Assembly (NCBI GenBank): GCA_029256365.1
Contig: JAQSYB010000031.1
Location: 1-11,240, forward strand
Source of the DNA: Clostridia bacterium
GTDB taxonomy: Bacteria; Bacillota; Clostridia; Lutisporales; Lutisporaceae
Reading direction: 5' to 3'
Length of the DNA: 11,240 nucleotides
A program made the position numbers and the translations under genes. This document shows, piece after piece, positions 6,057-11,240 of the stretch (the first letter of the stretch is position 1; the number at the start of each line of letters is the position of its first letter). The notes beneath the pieces are model-generated. The model had not been told where the DNA came from, made no database searches, and saw only the letters and a list, made by a program, of their open reading frames with translations.

Positions 6057-6860
6057 ATGAATTTTGAATTAAGAGCCCTACCTCCACCTTCAGACAACGA
6101 AAAAGCTTTTTGGTTTATTTTCTCAGAGGATAAGCTATACGTAGAGCTGCAGGGGAAGGTTGCCCATATACCTTTTACAAATTCTATAAAGAATAATCTT
6201 AACAGCATATATCTTGGAAGGTTAGACTCATCTCCTTGTTTTGCTGCTGAGCTTTCTGACAAAAGTTCCACTGACCCTATCCTCTCTCCTATCAGCTTAC
6301 GACAATTATATGGCCTAATTGAGGATGAGATTTTTTGGCTTGCGGCAAGAGCATATCATTTAATCAATTGGAGCAAAAATAATCAGTACTGCGGCCGTTG
6401 TGGTGGACAAACCATCAGCGATGTCATGGAACATTCAAAGCTTTGTCCCAAATGCTGTCAAAGCATTTATCCTAAAATTTCTCCAGCAGTAATCGTTGCT
6501 ATTACAAAGGAAGATAAAATTCTTCTTGCAAAGAATATACAAAGCAAAACAGGATTTTATAGTGTATTGGCTGGATTTGTGGAGCCTGGAGAGACCATGG
6601 AGGAATGTGTTGAGAGGGAGATTTTTGAGGAGGTTGGTATTCAAGTCAAGAATATCAAATATTTCGGAAGTCAGCCATGGCCCTTTCCCGATTCTTTGAT
6701 GGTAGGCTTTACAGCAGAATATGCTGGTGGAGAGTTAAATATCGATCCAAAAGAACTTAGTGATGCTGCTTGGTTTGCAGCTGATGAATTGCCAGAAGTG
6801 CCTGGCAAGCTTAGTATCTCGAGAAAACTAATTGACTGGTTCGTGGCAAACAACAAATAA
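6057..6860 (+). CDS. nudC: NAD(+) diphosphatase, zinc-ribbon Nudix hydrolase
   Basis: A 267-residue NudC-type enzyme. Members hydrolyse NAD(H) to NMN(H) and AMP with a divalent metal, and some remove the NAD cap from RNA 5' ends. The N-terminal domain (1-105) is followed by a four-cysteine zinc ribbon, C112/C115 and C130/C133. The Nudix box (GX5EX7REUXEEXGU) is complete: G173, E179, R187, E188, E191, E192, G194. The motif SQPWPFPDS (205-213), which separates NADH pyrophosphatases from other Nudix proteins, follows directly. The length is close to that of E. coli NudC. GGGAG (6046-6050) is 6 bases before the ATG. It is monocistronic, with its own promoter. No ordinary terminator follows; the large palindrome at 6907-7112 may do this. 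An extra cysteine, C134, sits next to the zinc site. Confidence 0.95.
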   Translation: MNFELRALPPPSDNEKAFWFIFSEDKLYVELQGKVAHIPFTNSIKNNLNSIYLGRLDSSPCFAAELSDKSSTDPILSPISLRQLYGLIEDEIFWLAARAYHLINWSKNNQYCGRCGGQTISDVMEHSKLCPKCCQSIYPKISPAVIVAITKEDKILLAKNIQSKTGFYSVLAGFVEPGETMEECVEREIFEEVGIQVKNIKYFGSQPWPFPDSLMVGFTAEYAGGELNIDPKELSDAAWFAADELPEVPGKLSISRKLIDWFVANNK

Positions 6861-6872
6861 GAAAACAACTAT

Positions 6873-6882
6873 CTGAGTTAAG
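6873..6882 (+). repeat. Direct repeat flanking the palindromic element, left copy
   Basis: CTGAGTTAAG, repeated in the same orientation at 7142-7151 on the other side of the 206-bp palindrome. It could be a target-site duplication, but it lies 24 bases outside the left palindrome arm, so chance remains possible. Confidence 0.35.
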
Positions 6883-6906
6883 TTGCGGCTGTTGATAATA
6901 TAAGCT

Positions 6907-7112
6907 AAAAATAAAAGTATTGTATACAGTGCAAAAATATACAGCTTGGTTGTACTTGGCTGCTTGGAAGACTAAAAAGTCCTACATGATTCAATGAGGC
7001 ATCCATGCCTCTGAATGCTAGCACAGTGCCAGACTTACGAACTTTGCAGCCTCCCTTCACAGAGTACAATCAAGCTGTATATAAATGCACCTTAATACAA
7101 ACTTTTATTTTT
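6907..7112. repeat. 206-bp imperfect palindrome with structured head (MITE-like or structured RNA)
   Basis: The ends are inverted copies of each other over about 50 bases. AAAAATAAAAG (6907-6917) pairs with CTTTTATTTTT (7102-7112), with shorter paired blocks TTGTAT and GTGCA between. A 19-bp arm (6938-6956) pairs with 7063-7081 with a single G/T wobble-type mismatch. The inside is not a plain loop: GGCTGC (6958-6963) pairs with GCAGCC (7046-7051) and encloses at least two small hairpins, 6970-6981 (GACT/AGTC) and 6989-7016 (GAGGCAT/ATGCCTC plus ATTCA/TGAAT). It occupies the convergent gap between nudC and the membrane/FMN operon, a 302-base stretch with no coding frame I can support. It could be a transposon-derived miniature element, a noncoding RNA or a large two-way terminator. 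Confidence 0.7.
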
Positions 7113-7141
7113 TTGCAATTTTTTCATCCATCTGAATTTAA

Positions 7142-7151
7142 CTGAGTTAAG
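7142..7151 (+). repeat. Direct repeat flanking the palindromic element, right copy
   Basis: The second copy of CTGAGTTAAG (first at 6873-6882), 29 bases beyond the right arm of the palindrome. Here it also forms part of a small palindrome, TTAACTGAGTTAA. Confidence 0.35.
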
Positions 7152-7162
7152 CTGTTCTCTTC

Positions 7163-7549
7163 TTATATCTTCCCTTTTTGCAGCGCAGCTTCTACTGCCT
7201 TTAAAATCACATTGCTGCTGTGGGTAGCTCCGCTTACCGCCTCAACCTTTAGAGACTGTGTCTGAATCACTTCTTCCACGACTGCTTCTGCCTTTTTACC
7301 CAAGCCATTTTCATGTTCAATAATTTCTATACGAAGTATCTTGTTATCCTTCACTTGAACGTTAACAACTGCCTTCACTGGAAAGGATTCATACTCGCCA
7401 ACATAAAACCCATCCTTTACACTGCTCATTTCAATTGCTGCAATTTCTACAACTGGTACCGGTCTCGATTTAATGTAGAAAAAACCAACTAGCATAAATA
7501 CAAAAATCGTGATTACAATAACCAATAGTACTTTTAGAATCTTTTTCAT
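7163..7549 (-). CDS. Membrane-anchored FMN-binding domain protein
   Basis: A 128-residue protein with one N-terminal hydrophobic helix (about residues 4-25) after a MKK start, which should anchor it with the rest outside the cytoplasm. Residues about 45-126 form an FMN-binding domain (PF04205 type): 'DGFYVGEYESFPVKAVVNVQ', 'ILRIEIIEHENG' and the signature V105-S-G-A-T-H-S-S112. In this family the threonine of the SGAT motif (here T109) is linked to FMN by the flavin transferase ApbE, so the protein probably carries covalent FMN and moves electrons at the membrane surface. It is the last gene of a three-gene operon. Its ATG overlaps the stop of the preceding gene as ATGA, and its ribosome binding site AAGGAGG lies inside that gene, so translation is probably coupled. 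No apbE gene is in this window. The partner that supplies or takes electrons is unknown. Confidence 0.9.
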   Translation of the reverse strand: MKKILKVLLVIVITIFVFMLVGFFYIKSRPVPVVEIAAIEMSSVKDGFYVGEYESFPVKAVVNVQVKDNKILRIEIIEHENGLGKKAEAVVEEVIQTQSLKVEAVSGATHSSNVILKAVEAALQKGKI

Positions 7550-8373
7550 TGCTGCCCCTCCTTATTTAATCTTTTTAATTGCATCATATAGGGTATAAAA
7601 AGAATTAAGCTAATGAATGTTAATATTGTCGATAATGCTGTCATTGCAATATCAAATGGTATTGTTCCATATATGGGTGAATACCATTGAGCAAAAGCCC
7701 ATGATAAGCATAGAGTAAATGACTTGAGAAGTGCAATGCCCGCCAAAACATATCCAAAAGGATTTTTCTTAAATAGCATCATTGCTATCAATCCTAAAGC
7801 TGGGAAAACAATCCCCAAATCTAATATAAACACTGCATAAGTCTCACCTGGGATGCGACCGATAACATCAATGCTCATTCTCGCGATCCAAGCAGGACCT
7901 AATATGAAAACAATCATACATAAAAAAATACCAATTGATATCCGAACCACCTTTGGCAAGTGATAATGCACCATTTCATCAAGGTTAAAACTAATAATGC
8001 CCCAAATCATGCTATAAATAGAAAGAGAGAAAATACTTAGGTACAGGATATATATTGATGTATATTGACCTTGCATTACATAGAGTCCATAAGCATAGAA
8101 AAAATACCACGCCAGTCCAAGAATTGTAATGAAGCTCTTATAGCCCGGCTTTTTCAAAAACTTAAGTGATAACAAAGCAAGTGTGATTGCCAATGGAATT
8201 GATACGATATCTTGTGCTATAGAACCTACTTGCAGTGCTCTTGATATTGTACCCACAGCAACAATTTCTTCATATAGGCTTTTGTCCAATACTCCTGTCA
8301 AAGCTGCATATAAAGCCAACATTGACAAAACAAAGGTCATTAAAGCGGTAATTTGACTTCTTCTTTTCTGCAT
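7546..8373 (-). CDS. Eight-helix membrane protein, family unknown (paralogue of the upstream gene)
   Basis: A 275-residue integral membrane protein that I do not recognise by name. About eight hydrophobic helices are visible, near residues 9-27, 51-70, 80-100, 105-130, 144-165, 178-200, 207-228 and 240-265, with a longer loop after the first. It shares motifs at matching positions with the upstream gene product: IAQDIV at the start of helix 2, Y-F-x-Y-x-Y in helix 3, S-F-(N/D)-(L/F)-D after helix 4, DLG in helix 6 and (N/R)PFGY before helix 7. No histidine lies within a membrane helix, which argues against a b-type heme protein of the ferric-reductase kind. It overlaps the FMN-binding gene by 4 bases and follows its paralogue by 17 bases. 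Possible roles are a quinone-linked or ion-linked partner of the flavoprotein, or a transporter; both are inference. Confidence 0.8.
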   Translation of the reverse strand: MQKRRSQITALMTFVLSMLALYAALTGVLDKSLYEEIVAVGTISRALQVGSIAQDIVSIPLAITLALLSLKFLKKPGYKSFITILGLAWYFFYAYGLYVMQGQYTSIYILYLSIFSLSIYSMIWGIISFNLDEMVHYHLPKVVRISIGIFLCMIVFILGPAWIARMSIDVIGRIPGETYAVFILDLGIVFPALGLIAMMLFKKNPFGYVLAGIALLKSFTLCLSWAFAQWYSPIYGTIPFDIAMTALSTILTFISLILFIPYMMQLKRLNKEGQQ

Positions 8374-8390
8374 AGTTGTACCCCCATGGT

Positions 8391-9293
8391 TTATTGTGAA
8401 ATATGTTTAGAAGCTTTTATAGATTGATATTCTGGTTCTTTTATTCCTTTTAATATTAAAAACATGCAATATACAATAAAAATATTAATCACCGGAAAAA
8501 TAATGATTTCTGCCATTCCCACCTTAACCCCCATAAGGAGCTGTCCTACCAGCATAGCTGTAACAGCAGTTGCCAAGGTAATGCCCTTCATATAAATAAC
8601 AGAAGACAATAGATATCCAAAAGGTCTTCTTTTCATGACTAAAACCCCTGATAGGATTGATACTGGTACGATAAATCCTAGGTCCATAGCCTGTATTACT
8701 AAGGTAGAATAATGCTCCAGACCAATAGGCAAATTGCCTTTCATTAAAGGTGGCACGATTCTGCCTATCCACATCAAACCAATCATTACACCAAAGAATA
8801 TTAAAAATCCACCTAATAGCCTTATAGGAAGTTTCTTATCGAAATAAGAATCTAATTTATCAAAATCAAATGACATCATTGTCAAGATAAAAGCAAAGAG
8901 GCTTGCCGACATCAGAAATACATAAATCAGAAAAAAAGAATTATACATCCAAACAAAACAATAGGAGGTATAGGTATATAGGAAATATCCGATTGTCCCT
9001 GTGAGAAGCAATTTGCCTTTGAATGACCCCTTTCTATACATATACAGCGAAATAAGAAGCAATGGAAGTCCTACAACCAAAGTAACGATGTCCTGTGCAA
9101 TGCCTTGAGTTGCTACAGCTACTGAGTCTTTTTGATATAGTCCTTTGCCGTATATCTGCACGCTTTCACCATAAATTGATAGGAACTCTGTCTGCCCAGC
9201 AGCTTCATTAGAAAACACACCATATGTACAGGCGATGAATGATAATGCTGCTATCAGTATAGCTAGTATACTGATTGAACCTTTGAATTTCAT
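8391..9293 (-). CDS. Eight-helix membrane protein, family unknown (first gene of the FMN operon)
   Basis: A 300-residue integral membrane protein, paralogous to the next gene in the operon. Its landmarks are GIAQDIV at helix 2, YFLYTYTSY in helix 3, MMSFDFDKL after helix 4, AMDLGFIVP in helix 6 and RRPFGYLL before helix 7. The loop between helices 1 and 2 is longer than in the paralogue. GGGGAG lies 6 bases before the ATG. It is the promoter-proximal gene of the operon: the promoter (9360-9388) overlaps an inverted repeat at 9373-9404, so a repressor very likely controls it. Two different copies of the same fold in one operon suggest a heterodimer. The family is not one I can name, and no metal, heme or nucleotide motif is visible. 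Confidence 0.8.
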   Translation of the reverse strand: MKFKGSISILAILIAALSFIACTYGVFSNEAAGQTEFLSIYGESVQIYGKGLYQKDSVAVATQGIAQDIVTLVVGLPLLLISLYMYRKGSFKGKLLLTGTIGYFLYTYTSYCFVWMYNSFFLIYVFLMSASLFAFILTMMSFDFDKLDSYFDKKLPIRLLGGFLIFFGVMIGLMWIGRIVPPLMKGNLPIGLEHYSTLVIQAMDLGFIVPVSILSGVLVMKRRPFGYLLSSVIYMKGITLATAVTAMLVGQLLMGVKVGMAEIIIFPVINIFIVYCMFLILKGIKEPEYQSIKASKHISQ

Positions 9294-9359
9294 TTATATC
9301 TCCCCCATTTAAATTCTGCAACCTGAACGTTGTTATATTTTTAAACACAGTTCAGTAAG

Positions 9360-9388
9360 ATACTACCATTTTATAACAATAGTGTCAA
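9360..9388 (-). promoter_or_regulatory. Promoter of the membrane/FMN operon
   Basis: Reading the - strand, a perfect TTGACA (9383-9388), a 17-base spacer and TAGTAT (9360-9365). The -35 box lies inside the 13-6-13 inverted repeat, so a bound repressor would block it. Confidence 0.7.
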
Positions 9389-9404
9389 TAAACACTATTG
9401 TTAT
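9373..9404. promoter_or_regulatory. 13-6-13 inverted repeat, TetR-type operator candidate
   Basis: ATAACAATAGTGT (9373-9385), spacer CAATAA, then the exact complement ACACTATTGTTAT (9392-9404). The length, the perfect symmetry and the GTGT...ACAC core are typical of operators for TetR-family repressors. It covers the -35 box of the membrane/FMN operon and ends 2 bases before the -35 box of the divergent phosphatase gene, so one regulator could control both directions. No regulator gene is in the window. Confidence 0.75.
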
Positions 9405-9406
9405 TA

Positions 9407-9435
9407 TTGCAACAATTAAACCTGTAAATTATAAT
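9407..9435 (+). promoter_or_regulatory. Promoter of the histidine phosphatase gene
   Basis: TTGCAA (9407-9412), a 17-base spacer and a perfect TATAAT (9430-9435), directly next to the operator-like repeat. Transcription would start near 9442, which favours the ATG at 9468 over the ATG at 9447. Confidence 0.65.
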
Positions 9436-9467
9436 ATAGGTGTTAGATGATACATATGGGGGTAATT

Positions 9468-10076
9468 ATGAAATTATATGTAGTTCGACATGGTGAAACT
9501 GAATGGAATGCACTGGGCAAAATGCAGGGGTGGAAGGATTCTCCCTTGTCAGAGAAAGGTGTCTTAAATGCACAAAGGCTAGGTCAGAGGCTAAGCCAAA
9601 TAGACTTTGATTTTGTGTGCTGTAGTCCCTTAGGCAGAACCTCCGAAACAGCCAAGCATATCTTAGGAAATAGAGAAACAAACTTTTCTTATAATAGTGC
9701 CTTTCAGGAAATGGGCTTTGGAGCCTGGGAAGGCATGTACCATGATGAAATAAAAAACTTGTATCCTACTCAGCAGCATAACTATTGGAATGCTCCTCAT
9801 TTGTATGAGACAAATGGTGGAGAAACCTATGAGATATTTATAGATAGAGTAAAAAATGGATTGGACGGTCTTATTCAATCTAGCTCCTTCAATAATGTTC
9901 TTTTGGTAACCCATGCCGCTGTGATAAAGGCTATTTTTGCAATTGTTTACAAAAGAGATCTGATGGATTTCTGGTCACCACCTTTTACCTATGATACATG
10001 CCTATCAATACTTGAAGTTGAAAATGGCGAACTAAGAGTGCTTATGGAGCCGGATATATCACATTTAGAAGCATAA
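9468..10076 (+). CDS. Histidine phosphatase family protein (phosphoglycerate mutase-like)
   Basis: A 202-residue enzyme of the histidine phosphatase superfamily. It opens with MKLYVVRHGET: R7 and H8 form the RHG motif, with H8 the residue that is phosphorylated during catalysis. The other active-site positions are present: R57 in 'CCSPLGRTSETA', E81 in 'FQEMGFGAWEG' and H149 in 'LLVTHAAVIKAI'. I chose the ATG at 9468 because GGGGG (9458-9462) lies 5 bases upstream and family members start just before the RHG motif. Earlier in-frame ATGs at 9447 and 9456 would lie within 5-14 bases of the predicted transcription start. Members act on phosphoglycerate, alpha-ribazole phosphate or other small phosphoesters. 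No cobalamin gene is nearby, so the substrate is unknown. The gene is divergent from the membrane/FMN operon and may share its operator. Confidence 0.92.
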   Translation: MKLYVVRHGETEWNALGKMQGWKDSPLSEKGVLNAQRLGQRLSQIDFDFVCCSPLGRTSETAKHILGNRETNFSYNSAFQEMGFGAWEGMYHDEIKNLYPTQQHNYWNAPHLYETNGGETYEIFIDRVKNGLDGLIQSSSFNNVLLVTHAAVIKAIFAIVYKRDLMDFWSPPFTYDTCLSILEVENGELRVLMEPDISHLEA

Positions 10077-10139
10077 AAATTTACAAAGTTTCTCCTCTCC
10101 ATACACATAAACCCTCTAGCATTTACTAAAAATAAATCT

Positions 10140-10148
10140 GGAGGTGAT
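10140..10148 (+). promoter_or_regulatory. Ribosome binding site that sets a GTG start at 10153
   Basis: GGAGGTGAT is a full anti-16S match. It contains an in-frame GTG (10144) that cannot be the start because it is part of the site itself. The next in-frame GTG, at 10153, is 8 bases past GGAGG and gives an N-terminus (MDENKRYVPT) that aligns with the next gene's MDERKQYVPT. Confidence 0.85.
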
Positions 10149-10152
10149 TTTT

Positions 10153-10365
10153 GTGGATGAAAACAAACGATACGTACCTACATATACCCATACATATCCT
10201 GCAGATCCAAATACCTTAGGCATCGCTCCCGAAACAATCATTAGAGAAGCAGTGAATAAAGAGACTGATTATAAAAGTAAGAAAGAAGCGCCTATGGACA
10301 ATGTAGAAGCAATGGTAGATGCGCAAATGATTACTGAAATGATGGACGACAAACTGCAAATCTGA
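10153..10365 (+). CDS. Small tandem paralogue 1, 70 aa, function unknown
   Basis: A 70-residue soluble protein with a GTG start. It shares the pattern MDE-x-K-x-YVPT, HTYPA, G-(I/L)-x-PE-x-I, EA-x-x-K-x-T-x-YK and a proline before a final V with the next gene. The tail diverges: this copy ends in a Met- and Asp-rich stretch, 'MITEMMDDKLQI'. There is no signal peptide, membrane segment or cysteine. It lies 76 bases after the phosphatase gene with no terminator between, so the two may be cotranscribed, and 16 bases before its paralogue. I do not recognise the family. The Tyr/Pro/Thr-rich N-terminal block is the most conserved part and probably the functional core. Confidence 0.75.
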   Translation: MDENKRYVPTYTHTYPADPNTLGIAPETIIREAVNKETDYKSKKEAPMDNVEAMVDAQMITEMMDDKLQI

Positions 10366-10381
10366 TTTGGAGGTTATTTAT

Positions 10382-10576
10382 ATGGATGAAAGAAAACAAT
10401 ATGTACCAACTACTTATCATACGTATCCGGCAGGCAATAACAAGGTAGGCTTAGAACCAGAGGCAATTGTAAATGAGGCTGCTGCCAAGCATACTGAGTA
10501 TAAGAATACGGAAGATGTCCCCATTGAGAGTGTAGCAGGAAATATTAATTTTTATAAATATCACAACGGAAAATAA
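10382..10576 (+). CDS. Small tandem paralogue 2, 64 aa, function unknown
   Basis: A 64-residue soluble protein with an ATG at 10382; GGAGG (10369-10373) lies 8 bases upstream. An earlier in-frame start at 10367 would overlap this site and is rejected. Residues 1-50 match the preceding gene (MDERKQYVPT, HTYPA, EPEAIVNEAAAKHTEYK, VPIESV), while the last 14 residues differ completely (NINFYKYHNGK end). It has no cysteine, membrane segment or signal peptide. It is the last gene before a very strong hairpin at 10582-10635. The tandem arrangement with a shared core and different tails points to local duplication followed by divergence. Function unknown. Confidence 0.75.
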   Translation: MDERKQYVPTTYHTYPAGNNKVGLEPEAIVNEAAAKHTEYKNTEDVPIESVAGNINFYKYHNGK

Positions 10577-10581
10577 CAATG

Positions 10582-10635
10582 AAAGTAAACAGATAAGGCT
10601 ATAGATTATGATCTATAGCCTTATCTGTTTACTTT
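10582..10635. terminator. 25-bp perfect-stem hairpin between convergent genes
   Basis: Arms 10582-10606 and 10611-10635 are fully complementary around a TATG loop. It lies 5 bases after the stop of the small paralogue and 7 bases before the stop of the convergent hydrogenase-like gene, so it probably ends both transcripts. A long T-run is lacking on either side, which is unusual here; the outer stem pairs GTTTACTTT with its complement. Confidence 0.8.
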
Positions 10636-10642
10636 ATCACAT

Positions 10643-11240
10643 TTATTTCTCCCAATTTCTTATCAAATTCAGCTTATCAATATCAAAAACTCGCAATGAG
10701 TCTTTCACTCCCTTTTCAATCGCAAGCTGACCATATTTATCTACTTCTTTCTTATCCTTTGGTCCGTGATGCAGGGATAACGGTCCCCCAATGCAACCAC
10801 CTCTGCATACCATTCCTTCAATAAAATTCCCATCCAATCTGTCTACCTTTGCCATCTTCAGTGCCTTTTCACATTCTGTAATGCCGTCACAGATTACTGG
10901 CTTAAAGTCAGCCTTGATGCCATACTGCTCTTTTACATGCTTAATAGCCTCTGACAGACCGCCAGAGCGAGCAAATATTCTACCGAATAAGGAAGCATTA
11001 TTTAACTCATACTCCTCACATTTGCTTACATCAATACCCTTTGCATCAAATAATGCGCACAGCTCTTCAAAGCTGATTGCATAGTCTGTGCTTCCCTCCA
11101 GGTCAGCCTGTTTTATCTCCATTTTTTTTGCTACACAAGGCCCTATAAACACTACTTTGGCATTTTTATCCGTACTTTTTATTAATCTAGACACCGCAAT
11201 CATTGGAGATACTGAGCTAGAAATATTACCTAAAAGTTCT
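10643..11240 (-). CDS. [FeFe] hydrogenase-like protein, C-terminal part
   Basis: The frame is open to the window edge; 198 residues are visible, and the ATG at 11203 is internal because the frame continues upstream with 'ELLGNISSSVSP'. The sequence is the C-terminal part of the iron-only hydrogenase large-subunit domain (PF02906). Motif L2 is FIGPCVAKK (visible residues 31-39, C35 and K38). Motif L3 is E-G-M-V-C-R-G-G-C-I-G-G-P, with C145 and C149 as ligands of the H-cluster. L3 differs from the classical ExMACPGGCxxGGGQP: the proline after the first cysteine is R, and the GGGQP end is shortened to GGP. This resembles non-classical (group B or putative sensory) forms more than bidirectional hydrogenases; that placement is inference. 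The L1 motif and N-terminal ferredoxin-like clusters are outside the window. It converges on the small paralogues across a long hairpin. Confidence 0.88.
   Translation of the reverse strand, partial: ELLGNISSSVSPMIAVSRLIKSTDKNAKVVFIGPCVAKKMEIKQADLEGSTDYAISFEELCALFDAKGIDVSKCEEYELNNASLFGRIFARSGGLSEAIKHVKEQYGIKADFKPVICDGITECEKALKMAKVDRLDGNFIEGMVCRGGCIGGPLSLHHGPKDKKEVDKYGQLAIEKGVKDSLRVFDIDKLNLIRNWEK

Noticed and set aside
6861..7162. A known riboswitch or housekeeping RNA (6S, SRP, T-box, cobalamin or c-di-GMP class) in the palindromic gap
   Set aside because: I looked for the conserved cores of these classes on both strands and did not find them; there is also no gene downstream in the right orientation, since both neighbours converge.
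9447..9467. Upstream ATG codons (9447 and 9456) as the start of the histidine phosphatase
   Set aside because: They lie within about 5-14 bases of the predicted transcription start and have poorer ribosome binding sites; family members begin at the MKLYVVRHG position.

Overview
The window looks like chromosomal DNA from a low-GC, Gram-positive anaerobe, most likely of the class Clostridia. The reasons are AT-rich DNA, strong AGGAGG-type ribosome binding sites, TTG and GTG starts, T-tract hairpin terminators, an [FeFe] hydrogenase-type protein and duplicated Na+/alanine symporters. I see no tRNA, rRNA, CRISPR array or transposase gene.

Layout, left to right. (1) The 3' end of a DUF3298 (RsiV-like) protein on the + strand stops before a bidirectional terminator. 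(2) On the - strand, a soluble fusion of a Rossmann NAD(P)-binding domain with a chemoreceptor signalling hairpin is followed by a 51-residue basic protein. (3) A + strand gene encodes a His- and Cys-rich protein with a DUF5661 C-terminus. (4) A long regulatory gap leads to two tandem, closely related AGCS-family alanine/glycine:cation symporters, each with its own 5' inverted repeat and terminator. (5) nudC, an NAD(H)/RNA-cap Nudix hydrolase, has its own promoter. (6) The convergent gap after nudC holds a 206-bp imperfect palindrome with a structured head. (7) A - strand three-gene operon encodes two paralogous eight-helix membrane proteins and a membrane-anchored FMN-binding domain. Its promoter overlaps a 13-6-13 inverted repeat that looks like a TetR-type operator. 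(8) Divergent from the operon are a histidine phosphatase and two small tandem paralogues of unknown function, ending at a 25-bp perfect-stem hairpin. (9) The window closes inside an [FeFe] hydrogenase-like gene on the - strand.

Possible functional links. The membrane/FMN operon could be an uncharacterised extracytosolic flavin electron-transfer module. It has no transmembrane histidine pairs of the kind that bind heme, and its likely repressor is not encoded here. The Rossmann-chemoreceptor fusion suggests that a cytoplasmic nucleotide or redox signal feeds the chemotaxis array. The tandem symporters suggest alanine or glycine uptake under two separate controls. The most novel parts are the membrane/FMN operon with its operator, the Rossmann-chemoreceptor fusion, the 206-bp palindrome and the tandem small paralogues.

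Six starts are set by the ribosome binding site rather than by the longest frame: 1657, 4376 (TTG), 9468, 10153 (GTG), 10382 and the small - strand gene starting at 564.
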